A DNA stretch of 64,000 nt from Rapana venosa (GCA_028751875.1 CM054155.1:54899492-54963491); one strand, 5' to 3'; numbered from the stretch's first letter, positions 25,645 to 37,726 are shown. The notes: generated by a model not told the origin, from the letters alone. Made by a program: numbers and translations.

Positions 25645-25980
25645 ATACACACTCACACACACACACACAACAAAAACACACACACACACACACACACAAC
25701 ACACATACACAACAAACACAAGCACATACATGCACATAGGTTGCTATTTTTCATCTATTATCCACGATTATAAAAGAATAAAATGAATAAAAATAAATAA
25801 AACAAAACATGCACACCAAACACACATGGATACACACACACACATGCACATACACATGCGCACACACATTCACAATCCCCCAACCCCCCACACACAGTGT
25901 GCTCAAAATCAGTTGCAGGCATCACATGCAGTGAACCTGCACGTGCGTGCAACACACGACACACACACACAAACACACAC

Positions 25981-26021
<41 letters not shown>

Positions 26022-26080
26022 GCGTCACACACACACACACACACACACAGAACACACCACTCACACACTTAATTATACTG
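25645..26080. repeat. (AC)n microsatellite cluster
   Basis: AC tracts at about 25650-25720, 25820-25880 and 25955-26080. The tracts are separated by short conserved flanks (GAATAAAATGAATAAAAATA, ATGCAC) that recur next to (AC)n at 39225-39270 and 59365-59410. This suggests the microsatellite travels inside a mobile element. Confidence 0.8.
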
Positions 26081-26784
26081 CCTCAATCACTGAAAAGGGT
26101 ACTAGACCTATGGCAATCAATTCATGTACCACCACACTTAGACTGTGAGAAAAAGTTACTCAAGTACACGGACGAGTATCCTAGCCCACGATGTAAGGAG
26201 CCTCATCAGGACATGAAATGTCATTTTAGAGACATAATGGATAATGGACCTCTTATAGGTTTTTGGCTTATAAGTAATTTTTTTAAAGCACAAACCAAAC
26301 AATTTTGTGGATGTGTAGGACATATGTTTTGAACAAAATCACGAAATTTCAGGCCAGCAGCATTAACAGTTCCGAATATTAGAGCAAAATATAGAGTTCC
26401 TGGGGTGAAAATACAACCCACAGCGATGGGGAATGTTAAAGGTTAACATAAATGAGCCTAAACATATACTAGTGGTGTTGCAGAGTCTTTCATTGAATGG
26501 GACTGTTGGGAGGAAGACACAAGCACAAACACTGCACAAACAAGCCCACTCAGCATCTTCCTTTTATTACCAATGGGAATGCAGTATTTTAACATGACGA
26601 CGTATCAACAGCCAAGACTGTGACCGTCAACTTTTGATGTTGTAATGATTATGTTGTGCAGATAAACTTCCCCACACCAACCAGGCCTGTTTTGCTCCTT
26701 TCTTGTTTATCACAGCAACAGCCATACAGACCGTATTAACTACAATATAATTACGACAACAAAATGAATAGAGAAGAGAGTTTG

Positions 26785-26937
26785 TATTATTTATATTATA
26801 TATATTATATATATTTTTTTAAAATTTATAAATATATATATATTAAAATATTAATATACAAATATATATTATATATATATAGAAAAATATATATATATAT
26901 TTATATATTATATATAATAAAAAATATATATATATGA
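26785..26937. repeat. (TA)n-rich tract
   Basis: Interrupted TATATA. A shorter equivalent is at 60373-60402 in the second copy. Confidence 0.85.
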
Positions 26938-27041
26938 TGTGAGTGTTGTAATTATAGCTTTTGGGTTATTTACCAACTACCACGAAAAAATCACAAAATT
27001 ATTTTTGTGCAAAACTATTATCCAAAAAGAAAACGTTGGGG

Positions 27042-27300
27042 ACCAGACACATTGCGCTGGGTTAGCGCCCGTGGATTTTCGGACCTGGAAGGTCGTGGGC
27101 TCGAAATCCCATAAGTGTCATATGGACTTCGGACTCTACCGACTTCTAACCCAGGGTCGAGTGTGTTGTGGGACCCACACAGTCGAGCTTCATCTTACAT
27201 ATTGAAGCTGAGTTTTAGAGTAATTCTCAAATTACCTGACCAACACTGCATGTGTTTGTATATCTTAGGCCTGGTTACTCTGGGATATATTATGATAAAT
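27042..27300 (+). mobile_element. SINE family S2 (tRNA-derived), copy 2
   Basis: tRNA-like head with box A region GGGTTAGCGCCCG and box B-like GGGCTCGAAATCCC at 27097-27110. The body contains TTCGGACTCTACCGACTTCT, GTGTTGTGGGACC, ACACAGTCGAGCTTCATC, CAAATTACCTGACCAACACT and GGGATATATTATGATAAATG. Homologous to 60520-60780 in the second copy of block C. Confidence 0.7.
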
Positions 27301-28310
27301 GGTGGGGGGGGGGTGAGTAGTGACTAAGTCAATGCATTAAAAACCATAACAAACACCTCCAAAACAAACAGAAGCTGCAAAATCAAATCTTGAAATGAAA
27401 TAGCCTAGATCTACTACGTCAGCTAATGATGTTTAGGCATTACCGTGATTTTTATAGATCTATAAGTCACAAAGGCTATACCAAGTATGATACTGTGTGG
27501 AAACTAGGGATATACTCTATGGAGTTTTCACACATTGCACTGTCCTGTTAATTTATTATGGCTTTGGTTTTATTTGCTGCGCTATTGGCAGGTAACTTTA
27601 TTACAATTTATTCCCTTTGTTTGAGTATATACAAATTTTAGTATGCACAAAACGATTTGTCTTTTTGCTATACTTTGAATACTGGTATTGGGGAGGACTA
27701 TAGGAACAATGGGCAACATCAAAGCACGACATTCGATTACCAATCATAAAAGTTAAAGAGAAGCTTCACCAAGGTGTATTCACTTCAATGAAGGCAGTAC
27801 ACAAAGTCCCACAGTGTAGTCTACAAGCCATTTATTGGATGATTAGGCGTTTCCCGGCTAACATATGGGGAGGGGGGAGGTACCAAAGCAAAATGCACTC
27901 TTCCTTTCTCCAACTAATCAATCTGAGAGATCACTCTGAGACCATAAATACTCACTGGATGAGAAGTTCACGGGTATAGTTTTTTTCAAGTACATTGGAC
28001 AGAGGCAGACACACTTTTGACTACAGAGGAATTTTAGGCCTGAATCCCCTTTCAATCGAACTCTGATGCTGAATGCACAAGTGGCTGGTCCATTATGTAG
28101 CTTACAGACCTGAACCATGGACCCAAGCAAAAGATACAAGCTCTTGAGCACAGGTATGGACATAAGACAAATGTGGAAAAGCCACAGTACAAAGTTGCTG
28201 CCACCGAGTACACTGGCCTACTCTTCCCAAGGGTGGGAGGGGAGGAAAGAATGAAATGTTTTTAGGTTATTTAAATCGAGATTCACACGATGTTCTGCGT
28301 GGTTCATAAT

Positions 28311-28490
28311 GAGACAATTGTTACAATTTTCATCCTCAAGACTTTTTCAGGGAGAGTAGAGTTGGTACGATTTTTTAAATTACAGTGGTAAAAAACTATC
28401 CTCAAACGGGTATGAAGGAAGAGGCTGTAAATCTATGCATCAGTTGCAAGCTCAATGCTCTAACCACCAGACAAGTCCCCCTTCCCATTA
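28311..28490 (-). mobile_element. SINE family S3 (tRNA-derived), copy in block D
   Basis: On the minus strand a tRNA-like head reads GTCTGGTGGTTAGAGCATTG, then AGCTTGCAACTGATGC. It is followed by a body ending in GTACCAACTCTACTCTCCCT and CTTGAGGATGAAAATTG. The same element is at 45419-45585 and 61797-61963, and a related one lies 1.2 kb downstream (29535-29700). Box B is weak, so the Pol III origin is probable, not certain. Confidence 0.5.
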
Positions 28491-29078
28491 TTTAGGCCTG
28501 TGGGTAGTTTCTATTTTGTCAGTAATGTCTATGATATCAATTGTGCTGATTTGCTATATGGTATTGTTCCTAATGTATTTCTTACCTCATTGTTTGTTTC
28601 AAGGTTTGGAAACCATTATGGTAAAGGTTTTGTAACTTTCTATTTACATTGAACTGCAGCTTTATTTCAGTACTTCAGATGAGATTAAAAAGCCAATGCC
28701 CCTTGTAGGAACACATGCAGAACATCGTCTCACACGGTGAACCTGTTCTCCCTTTCACAAGAGTTGGTCATTGTGTATGGGTGGGAACAGATATCAATAT
28801 ACACAGCTTCATGCATGAGAATAGGTGTAAAAGGCATATCAACGCTTATTCATTACTTGCAACGTAAAATCATTTCAATTTAAAGAAATACAAGAGAAAA
28901 ATCTGCTTTGACGTCATCGTTAACTTGAATACAACCAAACAGTTACAAATTTTGCTGTAGCCGGAACCTCAGAATTCTCATTTCGTCTTCTTCTCAGATC
29001 TGAGCAACCAAACTGCTCTACCCAGTTGTGTTTTGTGTGGGATGTTTTCCAAGCAGGCTTTCAGAACATAAAATTGAC

Positions 29079-29133
29079 ATGAATCAGTTCAAGTTCACAG
29101 CAGGCCTGCTATTTTGGGTGGCATTTGTCTCTG
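29079..29133 (+). CDS. Signal-peptide exon of the cysteine-rich gene
   Basis: ATG at 29079 opens a frame encoding MNQFKFTAGLLFWVAFVS and then one G before a consensus donor, GTGAGT, at 29134. The peptide has a short polar N-region with one lysine, a hydrophobic core (GLLFWVAFV) and small residues near the end, as in a secretory signal peptide. It ends in phase 1, which matches the phase-1 start of the eight-cysteine exon at 37294, the next credible exon downstream. The 8.2-kb intron between them holds the nested LINE A/LINE B/SINE stack. Sequence upstream (28900-29078) would be 5' UTR; I see no clear TATA box. Diverged copies are at 46207-46275 and 62585-62653. Confidence 0.6.
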
Positions 29134-29290
29134 GTGAGTAGCATTCTATAGTTTGGTTTAAGCAAATTTACTAGTTTAGAAACAATGCAGCACTAACACG
29201 TGAAATGAGTACAAGCAGTGCTTATATGAGTTACTTTTCTTCCCTTTGAGGAAAATGTTACATACCACTGTAAAATCCACAATAGGGTCA

Positions 29291-29396
29291 CACACACACA
29301 CACACACACACAACACACCCACACACAATACACCACCCACACAACAAACGCACACAACACACAACACACACACACACACACACACACAACCACACA
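29291..29396. repeat. (AC)n microsatellite in the first intron
   Basis: Interrupted AC tract; counterparts at about 46437-46520 and 62815-62898. Confidence 0.9.
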
Positions 29397-29534
29397 CAGA
29401 TATATCTGCATATATATGTGTTTCCTTTTTTTCATTTCTCAGTTTTTGTCATATGTTCCAGTCACACACTGGACTACTATTCCAAAGGCTGAACAGCTTT
29501 AACTGAGTTAACACACATGGCCTTCGTTTATAGT

Positions 29535-29700
29535 CTCATCAGGACTCTCAGTGGAGTGGGCTTGGCACTGATATTAACTCCAGGGGAAAAGCGCCCTGAA
29601 AGTGGTGGTAGTTCAAATCTAGCGTCAATCCCAGGCCATCAAGATTGTGAGCTCTACGTTCTAGCTTCCAGGCTATCCCATCCATCCCCCATCCTCCCAA
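29535..29700 (-). mobile_element. SINE family S3-like element, second copy in block D
   Basis: Plus-strand sequence CTCAGTGGAGTGGGCTTGGC, then ACTGATATTAACTCCAGGGG and GTGGTGGTAGTTCAAATCTA, parallels the 28311-28490 element in the same orientation. Counterparts are at 46735-46890 and 63113-63268. The tRNA-like head is more decayed than in the first copy. Confidence 0.4.
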
Positions 29701-29959
29701 CCGATTAAAAACATTGCTAGTTGATGTGCTACAAAACAATCGTTAAAAATAAGCCAACGATCATACAAGAAACCTAAAGGGTGATTTCATCCACAATAAA
29801 AGGCTTCCTCTGCCATTCTTGCCAAAGAGTAAAAAACAATAAAATTACTCATAAATCCAGTTTACATATCATAACTAAGATTGCATACATCAGGACATCG
29901 TTATTATGCTAAAAGGAAAACTAGGATAAGTCTACACAATAGACCTAAATAGAATGGGG

Positions 29960-30090
29960 AAAATATACTCACAGAGAGATTTCATGAGAATTTGAAAAAT
30001 GAAAATTGCCATGAATTACGAAGATACGAGTGGGACATACTTGGACTGGCCGAAGTCCGTTGGGTCGGATTCGGCGAAACAACCACAGAT
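29960..30090 (+). mobile_element. LINE A, endonuclease start, split from its remainder by LINE B
   Basis: The plus strand encodes CHELRRYEWDILGLAEVRW and then VGFGETTTD, the opening of the LINE endonuclease. It stops exactly at the ATG-type tail of LINE B. The next residues of the endonuclease (EDHKLWYSG) appear at 34300, on the other side of LINE B, so the two pieces are one element. Confidence 0.75.
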
Positions 30091-33000
30091 CATCATCATC
30101 ATCATCAGTCCCGTGACCTTGGCGCTCGTGGAGGAGACACGAAAGACGATGCCGTGGTAAGCCTCCTCCATCTGTCTCGGTCCTCGGCTCTGCGTAGTAG
30201 TGCCGATCATTCCATCCTTGGTCCATTCTCTGATGTTGTCCATCCATGACTTTCTCTATATTCCCCCGTCTTTCTGCCACCAGAAACGAGTGTTCCTCAT
30301 TCAGTACAGTTTTTGGTCATGGTGTTATGGCGGGTGACGTGGGGCCGAACCATTCAGCTTTTTCCTTCTTGATGATGGTGAGAATGGTTCCTGTGGACCT
30401 GCCATCCGTGTTATTTTGACTCTTGACAAATTCTTTGGTCTTTCGTTCTCCCCAGTATATGCCCATCAGTTTTCTATGGCAATTTTGTTTCAAATGACTG
30501 ATTTCGCTTTGCTTGTTTCAGCAGTTCAATGTCCAGACAGCAGTCAATGCCAGGTTCACTTCCTACCGCGGATAGTCTGAATTAGGGCTTTGTAGAGCTT
30601 TAGTTTTTGATTTGGGAAACAGTTATTTCCCTCTTTACTTTTCCAATGGGTGGTGAGTTTATGTCATGAAGATGTTGCCATTAGTCTATTTCTGACTTTG
30701 ATTTCTGTCGTCGATCGCGTCTACGATCCACATTTGTAGCGTAGCGCCAAGGTATTTAAAATCGTCTACCTCCTCCAGTTGCTTGGCCGTTCATGTAAAT
30801 TTTAGCAGTGGCGTTTGCTCGTGCTGTTCACAAGTAACTTTACTTTTCTCCGAGCACACCTCCATCGCATAGCTCCAGCCTGTCTCAAGTCTGGTCTAAG
30901 AATCTTGCAGTGTTACTTCCAGCCGCATGAGGTCAATGTCATCGGCAACCGCAAGTTGTTATGGGTCTGCCGCCAATGGAGATGGTAGAGTGGAAGTCAT
31001 GGAGGTCTCTCTCAAAATGTTTTCCAAAAACAGATAAACAGGACTGGAAATAACATGCATCCTTGTTGACCCCAACTGTGGTTTTGAGGGGGGGGGGGGG
31101 AGTAGTCACAGACTGATGTTCAGAAGGGGACAGCACTGAAGCTTTGCGGTGTTGTATATGCTGAATGTTTGCAGTAGTTCCTTCCAATGCCAAACATTGC
31201 AAAGGACGTTGCCACAGGCCTTCGAGCCAAACTCTGTTCGAAAGCCTTCTGAAGTCGATGAAGTTGTGGAACAGGTCTCTCTGATGTTGAGAGATAGTTT
31301 TTTCCATCAGAATGTGGCATTAAAATCGTTCGATTGTGCTCCTGCCTGCCCTGAACCCAGCTGTTCCTCTGCAAGGTGTATCTTCTGCTTCCTTCATGTT
31401 ACGATTCAAAATAACTTATGAGCATGATCGTGTTGGCATTGCCTGAAGAGTTGAATTGTTCTATATTTCTGTCATTGGGGTAAATTCCCCTTTTTGGGCA
31501 TGTGTATGATGAGTGATTGTGTCCATTCTGTTGGCCACATGATTTGTCACCCAAATCATCTGACAAGATAGCCTGTACATGTGTGATGACTGTTTCGCCA
31601 CCAAAGCTTGAGACAGCAGCTCAGCAGGAATGCATTGTCTGCTCCCTTGGACTTTCCTACTGTAAACCTGCGAATGGTGACTTCTTCCACTTCTCCCTCA
31701 GTATAGTTAATGACTAGGGGGTAACTCTTTGATGTTTGCTGCTTCCTCTTCTAATAATGCCTCTTGTCAGAGTTGGATTGGTATAGTTTGGTATAGTTCA
31801 TTGACAATACTCCGACACCTGTCAATGCAGCTGAGCTTCTGTAAGGTTTCCGGATCTGTCTTCAAGACTGATGGTTTTGTTTTGAAGTGGTTTGTGAGTT
31901 TCTTCAGGGTGTTGGTATGCCTATTTCACTGTTGCCCACACTTTCATGCCTTTTTTCAATCTCAATCACATTGATAATACTGAGCCACTTCTCATTCTGG
32001 CCTATAACAATTGACCTTCTTCACAAGATTGTTGCCCCCCGAATTCTTTAGGGTTGGAAGACCTGGTTTGGTTTCAGTGCTTCTTCTTTGCATTCAGAGG
32101 TCAAGAAGTCATTGGTATGTCCATGGCTGGTGTTAATATCCTCTGACGACCGAGTACCTCCTCTGCGTTTTCTCGGACTGCCTCATTACAGTTGTTGGTG
32201 AGGTGATTGATGTCCATTGTCCAGGAGGGTTAATGCCGCAAAACGTCCGCCAAGCATAGCTTGGAAGATCACACTCGACATCGGATCTTTCAGGTTTGTC
32301 GACGTCAAATTTGAATACGTGGGTTTTCAGCTGTTTGTTTTTCTTCGGGGGGGGGACTTCATTTTGAATCAGCAGCACAAGGTCCGTGGTCGCTGCCTAT
32401 GTCAGCCCAGGGTAGGTTCTTGTTCTGGCTCTGATGATGCCTCAGGATTTGAAGCGCCGAGTGTTAAAGATAAGAATCTATTTGGTTATGGATCTTGCGT
32501 TTGGCGCATTGCGCAGGTTGTCCTTGACGCTTGTGGGGATAGAGGGTATTGGCAATGGTAAGATCTGTGTGTGCCGCAAACTCCCAGCAGAAAGAAAACC
32601 CCGAAGTCCCCACTGTTTTTGTTCTCTTCTCCAGTTCCAAACTGACCAACAGGGTGTTCCTGCCTATAGGTTGTGAGAGTCCAAGACATACTTTGGCGTT
32701 AAAACCCCTTGAGTGATGTCTTTCTTGTATCTATCTTCATAATGGACCTTCAAGAATCTTCGTAAAATTCTTCTACTTCTCATTTCAATGTCAGATGATG
32801 GTGCATAGATTTTTATTGATGGTGGATGTTCTTGGGCTTGGCCGACACCCGGATGCTGATAATCCAGCGGAAGCCGGAGTAACAGCTGATAATGCCACCC
32901 CACTACATCTTCCGACTATAAATACCACTCCATGTTGGTGGAAGTTTCTCTTGACACACTGTACCAGATCTTGTGCCGTTCTTCAGGACATTGTCTCACC

Positions 33001-33111
33001 AAATTCTTTCCTTCACACTTCTCCTAAGTCCAATAATGTCCTATTTAATAGTGCTAAGCGTCATACTCTAGTTCTTTTAAATTTTTTCCGCACTGGTAGA
33101 GTGTACCGACT

Positions 33112-33181
<70 letters not shown>
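33112..33181. repeat. G(70) homopolymer inside LINE B
   Basis: Seventy consecutive G replace the short sequence present at the homologous place near 553-570. Not biologically expected; most likely an artefact. Confidence 0.85.
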
Positions 33182-33182
<1 letters not shown>

Positions 33183-33579
33183 CCATGGTACTCGATTGGT
33201 GGATCGTGTTCTCAAGGGAGCGTTGAAGTAATTGTGTTTATAACTCCATTAGCTGACTATGGTCACTTCCGGGCCCTACCGCTGATGTTGATGTCAATGG
33301 AAAAGGGCGCGGTCGTTGGTGAACGCCTACCGCGTGGCCCTTCGTGCGTCCAATCCGGTATCATATTGGCTTGCATCTGTCTTTCATGTCTTTTCTGTGG
33401 CTTAGGATATTCCTTGGTGGCGCCAATCTCCCATCCATGTCTCCCATAAATTTTTTTCTTTCTATTGGGTTTCCTCCGCCAACATGCGACAGGTTGTATT
33501 GGGTTACATGATACCAGAGCAGTAACAGAGAAACTTCTCATGACTGACCTGACAAATGTCAAGTTACAACTGTGCAACA

Positions 33580-33728
33580 GTTAAAGGTAAAGGTGTTTTC
33601 CCAAACCAATGTGTCCAGTGGAGCGATAGGCGTCATAGACCTCAATCTTCTCCAGGTGCCCACATATTGAGGGCGGGGCGCCCGGGGGGGGGGGGGGGGG
33701 GGGGTGGGGGGGGGGGGGGGGGGGGGGT

Positions 33729-33759
<31 letters not shown>

Positions 33760-33982
33760 GGGGGGGGGGGGGGGGGGGGGGGGTTTTTTTTTTTATCCCC
33801 TCACCCTTGCTGCTTTAACCTTCCCTGACCCTAAAGAGGGCAGGTACCAATTACAGCTGGGGAACTTTACTGAAGCCAAGGCGCACCAACGGTCAGCATC
33901 CAAGTGGTAAACCCCCTTGACGCTGCATAATCTTTGGCTGGGGGGAAAAGCGAGCGCCCCATCACTGAGCTATCCGTCCCCT
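33580..33982 (-). mobile_element. SINE family S1 (tRNA-5S chimera), copy 2, with poly-G interruption
   Basis: Same insertion site as 911-1200, with flanking TGTGCAAC at 33571 and TGTGCAAT at 33983. It is enlarged by a G tract (33684-33783) sitting where the other copies have GCGCCCATCCCC-type sequence. Confidence 0.75.
33684..33783. repeat. Poly-G tract (about 100 bp) inside the SINE
   Basis: Almost pure G with three or four T/A interruptions, absent from the other SINE copies. Confidence 0.85.
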
Positions 33983-34289
33983 TGTGCAATTATAGATAGT
34001 GACAATCGAAATCTGTCCAAGTCCCATCCTGTTGGTGTATTAGCTCCGCCGAACACAGAGGCCATATCAGGCTGTCACCGTCGAAACAATTTAAATCTCA
34101 TATTTAAAATGTGTCCACTATGTACAGATTAAAATAAAGCATAAAACCAATCTCGACTAAATCTAAAATCTCTTGAAATCTTAATCTAAATTAAAACCGC
34201 AACTACTGAGTCTAAACAAGATTAAAACGGGGTATAAAATCCAACCTCTACTATACCATCCCTGCATTAAACAGCCCAGACCAAACTCA

Positions 34290-37077
34290 TAAGGAGAAGA
34301 CAAAACCACAGAAGAAAGATCACAAAACTATGGTATAGTGGCCACGACCCAATCACCAACAGGGAGTAGGAAATTTCTTGTCACAAGAAGAGGACTACAG
34401 TGTCATCAGCTGAAACCCCAATCTCAAGTAGACTGATCTCCATGCGTATCGCAGCAAAACCACACAACATGACCATCAACAAGTCTATGCACCAACATCA
34501 GACAAACGATGATGAAGCAATTGACGTTTCTACCAGATTTGAAGAGTGTCATCAAATCAACTCCAAAGAAGGACTTTCTCATGATTCAGGGCGACTGGAA
34601 TGCCAAGATCGGAACTGACGCCTATGACCAATGATCAGGGACAATAGGCCGTTTTGGCGGGACGAAACCAACGATAGGGGTTCTCAGACTTTTGGAATTC
34701 GCAAGCAGCCACAATCATACTGTCGCCAACACTCATACCCCCACAAAGACATCAAGAAGAACGACGGGGCACTCACCAAATGGAAAGATACACAACCAAT
34801 TGATTACATCTTTGCCCCCAAACATTTAAAGTCAAGCATCAACAAAGCCCAGACAAGAACTTTCCCGGGCGCGAATCGGCAGTGATCACGACATGGACTC
34901 AGACCCACAATCAAGCTGAAAACCAAGAACCAGAAGAGAAATCCCCTTTTTTGCGGTTCAACATAGAAAAGCTGAAGGACCCCGAAGTCGCTGAAAATTT
35001 TAAAGCTGAGATAGGGGCAGATTTGCAGCTTTAGAATTTCCTCCAAGAGACATCAACAACCTCACTGAGACCTTCAGCAAGACCATTCAGAGACAGTGCG
35101 GGAGATCTTTGGGAAAGAAAGGAAAAAAAACCCAAACCTTTGGGTTACCAAAATGATATCCTGGACCTGTGCGATCAATGAAGGGAGCTAACCCGACAAG
35201 AACAAAAACCCAGAAATGGCCAAAGAGAAAAAGAAACAGTCAACAGGTCAATCAAGAAGAAAGACTGAAGCAATGGGGGAAATGGAATGTCAGAAAATGC
35301 TCCAAGGTTGAAAGGCAATGGCGAAAGGAGACAGCAAGGAGGCTTACCAGACCATCAAAATACTAACCATGTCCCAGCAGCCAAAAGACCTCCGTTTTAT
35401 TGAAGACAAAGACGGGTCAGTCCTTAACAGAGAGCGCCACTTTTTATGAATAGATTGACAGAAAATTGCAGCGACCTGTACAACTACAAGCTGAAGGCTG
35501 ATCCAAACAAAACTTTACGAGCAAGAATCCCAGACCATCGGATCCTGAAAGCACACGAGCTGGAGGAAGAGGTAGAAGAAGCAGCAAGATCCTTGAAAGA
35601 GGGAAGTCACCAGGGATTTACAACATCCCACTGACTCAAACAAGTGCGGAGGCCCAGAGATGACAAGGCACAAAAAATCATCTGCCAACGCATCTAGACC
35701 AGCAAAGAGTGGCCTGAAAAAGTGGACCCAATCTATCATAGTTCTACTTCCAAAGAAGGGAGACCTGAAGAAGTGCCAAAATTTCAGAACAATCAGTCTG
35801 ATAAGCCATCCAACAAATTAATGCTACGCAAACGCCTTGAACAGAAATGAAACCACAAGCAGAAGAAATCCTATCAGAAGAACAGGGCAGGATTCCCGAC
35901 CAGGTCGAAGCACTGTCCCAAACAGATCTTCAACATCAAATGCTCATAGAGAAGCACCTCCAACATCAACTACAGCTCTACAACAACTTCATTGACTTCA
36001 AGAAGGCCTTCGACCGAGTGTGGCAAGAAGCTCTGTGGCAAGTCATGAAGACTATATAACTTCGACGAGGACCTGATTCAAGTCATCCAGGCGCTGTAAG
36101 ACAGCTCCCACAGCGCAGTCCCATGGGTGGAGAAATCGAGGACTTCTTCCGGGCTTCAGTTGGAGTTCGACAAGGCTGCCCGCTATCCCCCCTTCTTTTC
36201 AAAGTGTTCCCGAGAATATCATGCAGGGGCCCTCCTTGACTTCAAGACCATAATCACAATAGGGGGAAGGCCAGTCTTTCAATCTTCGATTTACAGACGA
36301 TATGATCTCATGGGCCGCATGAAAAAAACTCCAGGATCTCACCACCAGACTTGAAACATCAGCCAATGCCCACGGTATGGAGATCAGCACGGGAAAAAAG
36401 CAAGATCCTAGTGAACAGTACCACACCGACCACTCCTTTCAGCATCAACATGGTGGCGAGACCACTAGAGGAAGGGGAAACTTTCAAGAACCTTGGAGCA
36501 GTCATCGCCAAAAAAGGTACGAGAAAAACGAGAGGAAGATCAGTTTGTTGGCACTTCCTCCATCTAACTGGCAAATGTGGAGAAACCAAACATCAAGCCC
36601 CACAAAGGTCAACCCCAAAAGGGCACCGTCACGTCCTTCCCTTTGTCAGCTTTTAACAGGGACACTCATTTCCGTTTAGAAAGTGCATTAAACCCTTTGA
36701 GATGAAGGCCTCAGGGGAAACCGAACATTCACCTAAAGACCAAAAAAAACAACGACTACGTCTGGCACAGATTGAGGCACTGGCTGGCAAACAAAACCAT
36801 TGCTAATACAGCAAACGGGGAAAATTTGAAATGGTTTGGCCACAACATGGGATAACAGCCGTCAAAGACACCTACAGGGGAAAGGGGGAAAGGACAAGGA
36901 GGCAGGGACGACCACGCAAAAGCTAGATATCCAACATCAAGGAGTGGACCGGTCTCACTGTACCAAACCTCCTGAAAGCAGTCCAGGACAGAACCATTTG
37001 TCGGTCCACTTGCAGCGTCCATACGGGTACCCCAACGTCGTCCCCACCAAGGGATGAACTTGAACTTGAACTTGAAA
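34290..37077 (+). mobile_element. RTE-like LINE 'A', 3' part, unit 2
   Basis: Continues LINE A after the nested LINE B. Pieces in order are endonuclease (34300-34900), linker (34900-35450), reverse transcriptase (35550-36330) and C-terminal domain (36400-37050). Visible motifs are NNFIDFKKAFDRVWQEALWQ at 35981-36040 and a VRQGCPLS-type motif near 36167-36195. The element ends in short tandem AACTTG units (37057-37077). Frames are broken. It lies in the intron upstream of the cysteine-rich exon, on the same strand as the gene. Confidence 0.8.
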
Positions 37078-37293
37078 ATTGCCACCTCTTTATTGATGCA
37101 AAAAGCACTCAGTTTTACTGTGCGGACTTTGCCATCCATCTCACAGCTCACTCTTTGTAGGAGCTGGTCAGAGCCTGAGAACTGGTACATACCTTTCTCT
37201 TTAATGTTATTAAAGTATCTTACAGAAGGAATTTAGTCAGGGAAGCATGTTGTAGTGACTAATAGCTATGACTGATTTCATATCTGCTTTCAG

Positions 37294-37695
37294 TGATGGC
37301 CTTAGAAGAAGGAGGTATTTACACTTGCCAACCCAGTACAACTTCATGGAAAACTGGGGACACTGTCAAGATTCGGCTCAAGATATATCGCTCCAAGTTT
37401 CCATCTATGTGTGAAATGGGCACAAATGGGATAGCTCTGTTTCAAAGCAGCCGAGATGGCTCGTTTTACAAGGTTCAGTGCACTACAGGTGATATCCGGC
37501 AGGCTGGAACATGTTCCTTTACTTTTGGCAGAATGGGTTGTGGCTGCACATGGAAGAATCGTCAGTTCTACTTCTTGGAATACAACTTCGTCTTCACTGC
37601 TCATGGACCCCGGTTTTGGAGCGCAGATTTAGCTTGTGTTAACAAGATAGGTGGAAATGCTATCTTTTTCAGAGGCATAGGCTGTAACTATTTGG
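37294..37695 (+). CDS. Eight-cysteine extracellular-type domain exon (phase 1-1)
   Basis: Intact 402-bp exon, and the best coding evidence in the window. The acceptor is CTGCTTTCAG ending at 37293; the donor is GTAAGT at 37696. Both boundaries are phase 1, so the exon is symmetric, as is usual for shuffled extracellular modules. It encodes about 134 residues with eight cysteines: IYTC, SMC, VQC, GTC, GCGC, LAC and IGC. The segment FWSADLACV looks like the F-strand of an Ig-like domain, but the extra cysteines and the GC-x-C motif do not fit a standard Ig fold, so I leave the family open. With the signal-peptide exon at 29079-29133 it would form the N-terminal part of a secreted or membrane protein. 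The exon at 9005-9374 shares its cysteine order. No frameshift occurs here, unlike the surrounding repeats. Confidence 0.7.
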
Positions 37696-37726
37696 GTAAG
37701 TCACTTTGTGTAGTTTTGTATGTAAA

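Larger units (their letters stand above)
30091..34290 (-). mobile_element. RTE-like LINE 'B', near full length, nested in LINE A
   Basis: Minus-strand LINE from its 5' UTR (about 34290-33560, interrupted by a SINE) to a (CAT/ATG)n 3' tail at 30091-30107. Landmarks in minus-strand order are the N-terminal region (33480-33260), endonuclease (about 33090-32550), reverse transcriptase (about 31900-30900) and C-terminus, with MDNIREWTKDGMIGTT at 30243-30196. SIGGRPI followed by a degraded FADD-like motif is at 30990-30930. Flanking AACCACAGA is found at the LINE A fragment end (about 30081-30089) and at the resumption of LINE A (about 34305-34313), consistent with a target-site duplication. Frames are broken throughout. 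Length without the SINE is about 3.8 kb. Confidence 0.8.

Noticed and set aside
37090..37190. Possible exon on either strand just upstream of 37294
   Set aside because: Short open stretches with Cys and Trp exist on both strands, but no consistent pair of splice sites and phases was found.
37294..37695. Assignment as an Ig domain of a FREP/VIgL-type snail lectin
   Set aside because: Signal peptide plus repeated modules is reminiscent, but the eight-cysteine GC-x-C pattern is not the usual Ig layout, and no fibrinogen or C-type lectin domain was found in the window.
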